From the NCBI GenBank assembly GCA_026707665.1, contig JAPOWK010000106.1, forward strand, positions 1-43,732: a stretch of 43,732 nucleotides of DNA, in the 5' to 3' direction. Within the stretch, counting starts at the first letter, position 1. Each line of letters opens with the position of its first letter. Position numbers and translations under genes: made by a program. The notes beneath the pieces were generated by a model. That model was not told the DNA's origin and did no database searches. It worked only from the letters and a program-made list of their open reading frames with translations. Below are positions 15,811 through 22,326 of the stretch, in pieces. Source of the DNA: Chloroflexota bacterium (lineage in GTDB: Bacteria > Chloroflexota > Anaerolineae > Aggregatilineales > Phototrophicaceae).

Positions 15811-16482
15811 TTACGCTTCACGCCGCTGGGCAGAGAAGTTGCGATGAATAGCCTCTTGGAAGTCGGCAGCGGCCGCCGCCGGATCGGAAGCGTTTCGAAT
15901 CGCCCGCCCGGAGATGAAGATATGTACGGGGATCCCGGCGAAGGTGGAGACGTCATTGACACCCACGCCTCCGGCCACGGTCACACGGTATCCCATATCC
16001 GCCAGTCGCCGGATGTTGTCGAGATCCGCGCTGCCCCAAGCGAGCTCGCCTTGCGCTTCGGCATCGCGGCTGCGATGGACGATCGCCTGTTCAATGCCGA
16101 TGTCACGCCAATGCGCCGCCTGCTCCCAGGTCCAGCCGTCGCTCAGCTCGATCTGCACTTCGCCGCCGTGCTGCCGCGCCACATCATGGACGACTTCGGC
16201 CGTTGAGGGCGCCGCCCCGCTCACCACGCTGACCCAGTCCGCGCCCGCCTCGAATGCCATCTTGGCGATGATGCCGCCCGCTTCGGCAATGCGGACGTCG
16301 GCCAGGATGGTCTTGTCCGGAAAGAGGCTCCGGATGATCCGAACCGCGCCCATGCCCTCGGACAAGCACAGAATCGTGCCCACTTCAATGACATCAATAT
16401 AGGGCGCCGCTTGTTGCAAGGGAGCGAGCGCCGATGGCAAATCATAGGTATCCAGTGCGAGCTGCAGCAGTGGCTTCGGCAT
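15811..16482 (-). CDS. ulaD: 3-keto-L-gulonate-6-phosphate decarboxylase
   Basis: A 223-residue member of the orotidine-phosphate decarboxylase superfamily matching E. coli UlaD closely. Seen here are LQLALDTYDL, IEVGTILCLSEGM, ILADVRIAEAG (the D-x-K-x-x-D position, with R where UlaD has K), VQIELSDGWTWEQA, VHRSRDAEAQG, VTVAGGV and VHIFISGRAIRN. It removes CO2 from 3-keto-L-gulonate 6-phosphate to give L-xylulose 5-phosphate. The DxKxxD motif appears as DVRIAE (K to R, D to E), which may alter activity or indicate a related substrate. ATG at 16482 is preceded by AAAGGATGA; TTG at 16485 is an alternative. Confidence 0.88.
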   Translation of the reverse strand: MPKPLLQLALDTYDLPSALAPLQQAAPYIDVIEVGTILCLSEGMGAVRIIRSLFPDKTILADVRIAEAGGIIAKMAFEAGADWVSVVSGAAPSTAEVVHDVARQHGGEVQIELSDGWTWEQAAHWRDIGIEQAIVHRSRDAEAQGELAWGSADLDNIRRLADMGYRVTVAGGVGVNDVSTFAGIPVHIFISGRAIRNASDPAAAAADFQEAIHRNFSAQRREA

Positions 16483-16486
16483 CAAA

Positions 16487-17398
16487 TCATCCTTTTACGG
16501 CGCCAGCCGTCATGCCCGCGATAATTTGCCGCGCCGCCACAAATGTCAACACCAGCGGCGGGATGACGATCAGCGTGCCCATCGCCATGATGCGGCCCCA
16601 TTGCACACCCTGCTCGGTCAAAAACAGCGTGATGCCCACCGGCAAAGTGCGCGTATTGCGATCGGTCAGAACCAAGGCCAAGAGGAACTCATTCCAGGAA
16701 ATGCGGAAAGTGAAAATCGCCGCCACTGCCAGGCCGGGCCGCATCAAGGGAAAGATGATCCGGGTGAAGACCTGCCATTGCGAGCAGCCGTCGACGATAG
16801 CGGCTTCCTCAATTTCAGTCGGGATTTGGCGCAGGAATCCGATCAGGAGCCAGATCGCGAATGGCAGATTTAGCGCCGTATAAAACAGCGTCAGACCGAT
16901 GCGGCCGTCAACTAGGCTTTCGGCAAAGAGGTAGGGGTCGGGGTTCTCCATTTCGTAAAGGAATGGCGTAGCATCGATGAGATCAAAGAGGAAGAGTTCC
17001 CAGTTCAACCAAAGGATGAAGATGGGAATGGCCAGGACAGCCGGCGGCACCATGCGGATGATCAGCGTGAAGTAGGCGATGGGCGACCGGCCCGGGAATT
17101 CCAGGCGCGATAGAGCATAGGCGGCCATCCCGGCGACCAACAGCGACAGCAGTGTTGATGCTAGAGACACGATGATGGAATTGCGCAGGAAAAGATCAAA
17201 CTTGTTTTCGAAAACATGCGTGTAGTTGTCGAATGTCGGCTGGAAGACCCACATCGATTCGCTGGACATGATATCCACTTGCGTTTTGAACGACGTGAGA
17301 AACATAACGATGATCGGTCCCAATGCGATCAGCGCCAGGAAGATCAAGACCGCGTATTGCAATACAGTCGACCGGTTAAGACCTTTTATCGAGTTCAT
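16487..17398 (-). CDS. Carbohydrate ABC transporter permease, MalG-like
   Basis: This 303-residue permease has six predicted membrane segments and the CUT1 EAA motif EEAAIVDGCSQWQVFTRIIFP near residue 205-225. MalG-type proteins are the second permease of CUT1 sugar importers. A long extracytoplasmic loop (FLYEMENPDPYLFAESLVDG) between segments is larger than usual and may contact the binding protein. It lies 25 bases after the MalF-like gene and is followed within a few bases by ulaD. Its location places it in an importer for the substrate of the Ula-like enzymes. Confidence 0.92.
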   Translation of the reverse strand: MNSIKGLNRSTVLQYAVLIFLALIALGPIIVMFLTSFKTQVDIMSSESMWVFQPTFDNYTHVFENKFDLFLRNSIIVSLASTLLSLLVAGMAAYALSRLEFPGRSPIAYFTLIIRMVPPAVLAIPIFILWLNWELFLFDLIDATPFLYEMENPDPYLFAESLVDGRIGLTLFYTALNLPFAIWLLIGFLRQIPTEIEEAAIVDGCSQWQVFTRIIFPLMRPGLAVAAIFTFRISWNEFLLALVLTDRNTRTLPVGITLFLTEQGVQWGRIMAMGTLIVIPPLVLTFVAARQIIAGMTAGAVKG

Positions 17399-17423
17399 GA
17401 GTCGAGCGCCAATTCTCTCATGT

Positions 17424-18320
17424 TCAGAAATCCGCTCTTTCCTTCAAGGGATTGGAAAACAGCAGCAGGAACAAACTCAATACCAGCATGATGAACATCA
17501 GCACGACAGCGATCGTCGAAGCGTAACCCAAGGTCTGCGAGGTGAATGCCGTCTTGTAAATATGCAACGACATGACCTGCGTGCTGCGGCCCGGTCCGCC
17601 GAAGGTCATGATAAATATCACTTCCAGCGCCCGGAAGACATCAATGAGACGCATCAGCACGGTGACAAGCAAGATGGAGCGCAGCATCGGCACCTTGATC
17701 AGGAAGGTCATCTGCCACCAATTCGCGCCATCGATGCGCGATGCCTCCAGCACTTCCGCTGGCAGCGCCTGCAAGCCGGCAAGCAGAATGATGAAGATGA
17801 AGGGCGTCCACTGCCAGATATCGGTGATGACAATGGAGAAAAATGCCAAATTCGGATCACCGAGCCAGGTTTGCGCCGGTATGCCAATCTGTCCCAGATA
17901 ATGGTTGATCAGCCCAATACGCCCATCAAGCAGGTAGCGCCAAATCAAGCCGACAGCGACCGGCGACACCATCAGCGGCAAGATGAATATGGTACGAAAG
18001 ACGGCGGCGCCTTTGATCGGCTTCTCCAGCAGCAGCGCCAAACCCATGCCAATCACCAGCTCGGCGACGAGCACGATTGCGGCAAAGCGCAGCGTCACGC
18101 CCACCGAAGAACGGACGTGGTCGTCCTCGATCATGCGCTCATAGTTATCCAAGCCGACATAGTCGCGATCGGACCAGCGCGAACCCATCGAGAGCCGATT
18201 GAAACTCAATTCAAATGTGTTGATCAGCGGAACGACAAGACCGAGGGTGAAGACGATGATCGCCGGCAGCAGAAACAAGTATGCGATTCGTATTTGCCGT
18301 ATTTTGAAAGAAGAGCTCAT
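17424..18320 (-). CDS. Carbohydrate ABC transporter permease, MalF-like
   Basis: A 298-residue CUT1 permease with the EAA motif EVLEASRIDGANWWQMTFLIKVP near 192-214. Membrane segments include LFLLPAIIVFTLGLVVPLIN near the N-terminus and FIFIILLAGLQ before the EAA loop. It pairs with the MalG-like protein downstream to form the channel. No ATPase is encoded in the operon, so it probably shares a general MsmK/MalK-type ATPase encoded elsewhere, which is common for CUT1 importers. Between it and the binding-protein gene lie two hairpins that may reduce read-through. Confidence 0.92.
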   Translation of the reverse strand: MSSSFKIRQIRIAYLFLLPAIIVFTLGLVVPLINTFELSFNRLSMGSRWSDRDYVGLDNYERMIEDDHVRSSVGVTLRFAAIVLVAELVIGMGLALLLEKPIKGAAVFRTIFILPLMVSPVAVGLIWRYLLDGRIGLINHYLGQIGIPAQTWLGDPNLAFFSIVITDIWQWTPFIFIILLAGLQALPAEVLEASRIDGANWWQMTFLIKVPMLRSILLVTVLMRLIDVFRALEVIFIMTFGGPGRSTQVMSLHIYKTAFTSQTLGYASTIAVVLMFIMLVLSLFLLLFSNPLKERADF

Positions 18321-18342
18321 CAGTTGATCCAGTTATAACTTT

Positions 18343-18391
18343 ATGCGGGGAACCTGACTGCGGCTCCCCGCATGCGCGCTATTTTAGCGCG
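18343..18391 (-). terminator. Two tandem hairpins between binding-protein and permease genes
   Basis: Downstream of the binding-protein stop on the minus strand are a 7-bp stem CGCGCTA/TAGCGCG with loop TTT (18391-18375) and then a 9-bp stem ATGCGGGGA/TCCCCGCAT (18373-18343). Neither is followed by a long U run. They probably attenuate transcription or protect the binding-protein mRNA from 3' decay, giving more receptor than permease. Confidence 0.6.
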
Positions 18392-18400
18392 TTCACTTGC

Positions 18401-19768
18401 CTACATATCCATGCTGGACCAGCCATAGTAGCCGGCGCGTTCCATCTCAGCGCGGATCTCTTCAGCGGCCTGCGCCATCGCTTCTTCGGCCGTCATGTTG
18501 CCGGTGGCGAATTCCGAGACGTAGACGCCCAGAATCGGCGCATTCAGCGCGCCCCATTCGGGGATCAGCGGACGCCAGTTGGGGTTGGCGCATTCGAGCT
18601 GCTCCACCACCACTGCGTATTCCGGGAACATCTCCTGCAGTTCGGGATCCTCCAGCGTAGACACGCGGCCCGGATCGGCGCCAATCAGCGCCAGCTGGCG
18701 GTCGATGCGTGGGCTGGTCATCCACTGCATGAAGAGGAATGCCGCTTCCTTGTTGGCAGAGTTGGAGGGGATGCCCATGGCGAATCCGCCGGTCTCCGAG
18801 AGACCGCACTCAGCGTCGCCCACTTTGGGATGCAATGCATATCCAACCTTGCCATCTACCAGAGACTGATTCGGATCGCGCGTCATCGCCGCGATCTTGT
18901 GCGAGTCAACATAAATTGCCGAGTCGCCCTGCAGAAAGGCATTGGCCTGATCGCCAAATCCGTTCGCCTCGACGCCAGGCGGTGAATTCTCCATGATGGT
19001 CTTCAATGCGTGAAGGGACGCGATCGCCTCGGGCGATTCCACAGCGGGTTCCCAATTCTCGTCGAATATGGTGCCGCCATAGGGGCTCAGATGGAGCAGC
19101 CAGCCGTGCACGATTTGGTGCCCGGCAGCGCCGCGGCTGGTCATGCCGTATACGCCCTCAACATTTTCGGTGATGTAGGCCGCGGTCTCCAGCATTTCAT
19201 CGTAGGTCGTCGGCACCGCTAAACCGTGCTCCTCAAAAATGTCCGCACGATAGACCATGATGCTAGTCTCGGCGCCGAAGGGGAGACCATACAGCGCTTG
19301 CGTCGGTCCGGGCAGATAGGCGTTGGTGCCGCCGACCACGCCGCCGGTCTCCGTCCAGGCCTGTACGAGGTCATCGGGGTTGTAGCTGGGATCGGCCAAG
19401 GCCGGATTGACGAAGAAATTGGCGAGCGGTTCGAGGTAACCGTTGATGACGTACTCGGACTTGGTGAAGACGACCCAGGCAACCACATCGTATTCGCCGG
19501 TGCGCGGCTTCTGCAATTCGACTTCCTGCGCCGGCTTCATCGCTTGGTATTGCAGAAAGTCAACTTCCACGTTGATCCCGGTCTCTTCCTCAAATTGCGG
19601 AATCAGGGTGGCGGCCTGGTTGAAATGGTAAAGCGAGGGCCAACTCACGACAATCGTATCCCCACGATAGGGCGCGTAGGGGTCGAACATGTCCTGCGCC
19701 ATGACGCCTGCGGTCATCGGCACAAGCAAGATGGCGACAAGCGCCACTAAGATTATTCGTCTGTACAT
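18401..19768 (-). CDS. Extracellular sugar-binding protein (family 1)
   Basis: This 455-residue secreted receptor is of the CUT1 family (SBP family 1). ATG at 19768 has AGGAGCG upstream and leads into a signal peptide ending VMAQD. Motifs include IPQFEEETGINVEVDFLQYQ, which is the usual first lobe strand, YGLPFGAETSIMVYRADIF and GGFAMGIPSNSANKEAAFLF. It presumably binds an acidic sugar or lactone for the adjacent permeases. An in-frame upstream start (19792) would put extra residues before the signal peptide and is unlikely. The 144-base leader carries the palindrome TTGCGCAA at 19878-19885. Confidence 0.9.
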   Translation of the reverse strand: MYRRIILVALVAILLVPMTAGVMAQDMFDPYAPYRGDTIVVSWPSLYHFNQAATLIPQFEEETGINVEVDFLQYQAMKPAQEVELQKPRTGEYDVVAWVVFTKSEYVINGYLEPLANFFVNPALADPSYNPDDLVQAWTETGGVVGGTNAYLPGPTQALYGLPFGAETSIMVYRADIFEEHGLAVPTTYDEMLETAAYITENVEGVYGMTSRGAAGHQIVHGWLLHLSPYGGTIFDENWEPAVESPEAIASLHALKTIMENSPPGVEANGFGDQANAFLQGDSAIYVDSHKIAAMTRDPNQSLVDGKVGYALHPKVGDAECGLSETGGFAMGIPSNSANKEAAFLFMQWMTSPRIDRQLALIGADPGRVSTLEDPELQEMFPEYAVVVEQLECANPNWRPLIPEWGALNAPILGVYVSEFATGNMTAEEAMAQAAEEIRAEMERAGYYGWSSMDM

Positions 19769-19877
19769 GATATCGCTCCTGTAGTCTTGCATCGATCGAA
19801 TGTCTGGTCAGATTGCTGTGTGTCTGCTCGCTTTTCCTTTCACTCAATTTGTAACGGATTCGTCCGCGATGCTTGGC

Positions 19878-19885
19878 TTGCGCAA
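19878..19885. promoter_or_regulatory. TTGCGCAA palindrome upstream of the sugar-binding-protein gene
   Basis: An 8-bp palindrome in the ulaG/binding-protein gap. It shares the TTGC...GCAA arms with the 12-bp palindrome at 21068-21079 between ulaG and the regulator. It could be a second operator for the SorC-type regulator, but it is short enough to occur by chance. Confidence 0.25.
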
Positions 19886-19912
19886 ATTGAAACCATCCGT
19901 ACTTCTGTTGGT

Positions 19913-20974
19913 TCAAAGCATGGACTTGAACGGCAAGTCTGGTTCGATGGCGAAGACGTCTTCGAAACCGCGGCGATGGTTGTAAACCAGCTTGTCCTTG
20001 TCATTCGGGTAGACATATTTGCCGCCCACCTGCCAGATGAAGGGCTTGAACTGGTATCCCAGGCGATCTTTGCGCATACGCCAAAGCATCAGGATCTCGT
20101 TCGGATCCGCCTGGAAATTCGTCCAGATGTCGTGATGCACGGGAATGACCACTTCGCAGTTGAGGCATTCCGCCATGCGCAGCAAATCCAGCGAGCCCAT
20201 TTTGTCGGTGATGCCGCGCGGGTTATCGCCAAAGTTACCCAGCGCCACATGAATTTCGTATTCGTTGCCGTGCTGCGCAAACCAGTTTGAATAATGCGAA
20301 TCAGCCGCATGATAGAGATTGCCGCCGCTGGTCTTGAACAAGTAGTTGACCGCGCGCTCATCCATGTCTTGCGGCATCACCCCCTTTAGCGTCACGTCGG
20401 GCGGCGCCGTAACCAGTTCAGTCCGGTCAAAGGAATCGAGCGCCACGATCTCAATGTCGCCAACCGTGACGGCGTCGCCGGGGCGGACGACAATGCAGCG
20501 CTCCCGAGGCACACCCCAACCAACCCAAAGGTCGACGCAGGTTTGGGGACCGATGAAGGGAATGGACGAGTCGCAATTCTGGACGATGGCGGCGGCCACG
20601 TTGATGTCAATGTGATCGCTGTGGTCGTGGGTAGCCAGAACAGCATCCACTTCTCGGATGGCAAAGGGGTCGAGCGGCACAATCGCGTTTCTCAAGTTTG
20701 GCTGTACCATGCGAACACCGCTGGCGCGCTGATGCTGGTGGCGGTCTCGCATCCATTTGATGGCTTGCGTCCGCTTGCCGGACTGCACCCATAAGTCGAT
20801 ACAAAGGTTCGTATCGCCCGCCGATTTCAGCCAGAGACCGCAACAGCCGAGCCACCACATGGCGAAACTGCCCGGCGCGACGACTTCACCTTCGATCTCT
20901 TCATTGAGCCAGGTTCCCCATTCCGGGAAGCTGCTCAAAATCCAGGATTCTCGATTGATCTCGCCTATCTGCAT
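19913..20974 (-). CDS. ulaG: L-ascorbate-6-phosphate lactonase
   Basis: This 353-residue metallo-beta-lactamase-fold lactonase matches E. coli UlaG over its whole length from memory: [95 protein letters not shown] and [11 protein letters not shown]. The HxHxDH motif (THDHSDH) supplies metal ligands. ATG at 20974 gives the UlaG-like N-terminus; an in-frame TTG at 21007 has no better ribosome site. It opens L-ascorbate 6-phosphate to 3-keto-L-gulonate 6-phosphate, the substrate of the UlaD encoded in the same operon. Confidence 0.95.
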   Translation of the reverse strand: MQIGEINRESWILSSFPEWGTWLNEEIEGEVVAPGSFAMWWLGCCGLWLKSAGDTNLCIDLWVQSGKRTQAIKWMRDRHQHQRASGVRMVQPNLRNAIVPLDPFAIREVDAVLATHDHSDHIDINVAAAIVQNCDSSIPFIGPQTCVDLWVGWGVPRERCIVVRPGDAVTVGDIEIVALDSFDRTELVTAPPDVTLKGVMPQDMDERAVNYLFKTSGGNLYHAADSHYSNWFAQHGNEYEIHVALGNFGDNPRGITDKMGSLDLLRMAECLNCEVVIPVHHDIWTNFQADPNEILMLWRMRKDRLGYQFKPFIWQVGGKYVYPNDKDKLVYNHRRGFEDVFAIEPDLPFKSML

Positions 20975-21067
20975 GCCAACCCTGTTTCGGTGAATTTCTG
21001 AATGCAATGAATCTCAGACGATGTCTTGCTCAAGAGACTTGATCGGATGCTATCGCAAACCGAACTT

Positions 21068-21079
21068 TTTGCTAGCAAA
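21068..21079. promoter_or_regulatory. Candidate SorC-regulator operator TTTGCTAGCAAA
   Basis: A perfect 12-bp palindrome centred between the divergent ulaG and sorC-type genes. Related half-sites (TGCAAAT at 21143-21149, TTTGCAAA at 21170-21177) occur just downstream. SorC/DeoR regulators typically bind such AT-flanked palindromes. Placement suggests control of both transcription directions. Confidence 0.45.
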
Positions 21080-21189
21080 TTGAGAAAATGTGCATGATCG
21101 CTCCAATAATGGTAAATTATATGGATATTCTGCCGCAATATATGCAAATACTTCTCACTCGCGCACAAGTTTGCAAAACGGATTGCCTT

Positions 21190-22155
21190 ATGGATTTCTC
21201 TCTAACTGACAGTCACCGACAGGCTCTTGTTGAGGTCGCCCGTCTCTATTACGAGCAAGATCTGACCCAAACCGAGATTGGACGCCGGTTGAGCCTCTCG
21301 CGCTCAACGGTTTCCCGCATGTTGCAGCGCGCCCGCGATGCCGGCATTGTCACCATAACGGTCAACTACGAAGTCGCGCGCGATCCTGCCTTGGAAGACG
21401 CGCTGAAATCCGCTTTTGCGCTTCGCGATGCGAAGGTGCTGAGCAGCGGCCGGCGGTCGCCCGACTCGATTCGCAACGGCTTGGGCAAGCTCGGCGCCAA
21501 CCTGCTCGAACAGTCCTTGAACGACAACGGCACTCTGGGCTTGTCTTATGGCCGTTCTCTGGCGAAAGCGGTTGAACAGGTTCGGCCGCGACAGAGCGAG
21601 GGCTTGACGGTCGTTCCCGTCATCGGCGCTCTGGGTTCGGACAATCCACTTATCGAGGGCATCGACTTAACCAGGCAGCTGGCCAACAGGTTGGGCGCCA
21701 GATATCGCTATCTACATGCGCCGCTGCTGGTGGAAGACAGGCGGACGCGGGACCTGTTTCTGCAAGAGCCGACTGTAAACGATGTTTTGCAGATTGCCGC
21801 CAAAGCAAACATCGTGCTGATCGGCATCGGATCTTTGCAGGCAGAATCTTCGGGCATCATCTGGACTGGTTACATTACCCGCAAGGAGCGCGACTGGCTG
21901 CACAATATTGGCGTCGTCGGGCACATGTGCGCGCAGTTTTTCGATGTCAGAGGACAGATTCTCGATATTGGAATCAACCACCGGTCGATCAGTATCGGCT
22001 TGGAAGCGCTGCGCCAGATTGACAATGTAATCGCCGTCGCCGGGACGACTGACAAGGCGAGCGCCATCCTCGGCGCGCTCAATGGCGGTTACATCGATTC
22101 CCTGGTCACCGACGACCATGCCGCTCGGCAAGTGCTTGAACTTATGAAGCTATGA
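21190..22155 (+). CDS. SorC-family transcriptional regulator
   Basis: This 321-residue regulator has an N-terminal helix-turn-helix (DLTQTEIGRRLSLSRSTVSRMLQRARDAGIV, about residues 20-55). A C-terminal sugar-phosphate isomerase-like effector domain follows (GLSYGRSLAKAVEQV, IGIGSLQ, GHMCAQFFD, VAGTTDKASAILGAL). SorC-family proteins respond to phosphorylated sugars. The frame is open from 21088, but ATG 21190 gives the normal length before the HTH; no strong ribosome site is seen, and ATG 21121 is the alternative. Divergent position next to ulaG points to local control of the ascorbate-type operon, with a pathway sugar phosphate as likely inducer. Confidence 0.88.
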   Translation: MDFSLTDSHRQALVEVARLYYEQDLTQTEIGRRLSLSRSTVSRMLQRARDAGIVTITVNYEVARDPALEDALKSAFALRDAKVLSSGRRSPDSIRNGLGKLGANLLEQSLNDNGTLGLSYGRSLAKAVEQVRPRQSEGLTVVPVIGALGSDNPLIEGIDLTRQLANRLGARYRYLHAPLLVEDRRTRDLFLQEPTVNDVLQIAAKANIVLIGIGSLQAESSGIIWTGYITRKERDWLHNIGVVGHMCAQFFDVRGQILDIGINHRSISIGLEALRQIDNVIAVAGTTDKASAILGALNGGYIDSLVTDDHAARQVLELMKL

Positions 22156-22290
22156 CCCGGCTGGTCCCAAATGCCGGCGCCGTGATGCTGACACGCTGTC
22201 TCCTAGCGCTCGCGTCATTTGCGTTTCCCGCCTGGGATTTACAAACGCTTTACAGCGACCTAACGTCTTTCTAACGACTGCCTTTCATGC

Positions 22291-22296
22291 TACAGT
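22291..22296 (+). promoter_or_regulatory. Candidate -10 box for the M16 peptidase gene
   Basis: TACAGT lies 31 bases before the ATG at 22327, with TTCTAA 16 bases upstream as a weak -35. The rest of the 171-base gap after the regulator gene shows no feature. Confidence 0.25.
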
Positions 22297-22326
22297 GGAA
22301 TTATGCATCGAAAGGAGATCAAACCT

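Noticed and set aside
15804..15962. N-terminal extension of UlaE
   Set aside because: It runs over the end of ulaD and is Pro/Ser/Arg-rich out-of-frame sequence; the conserved N-terminus starts at 15803.
18343..18391. Riboswitch between the sugar receptor and permease genes
   Set aside because: Only two simple hairpins with no larger conserved architecture; a transcript-balancing role is simpler.
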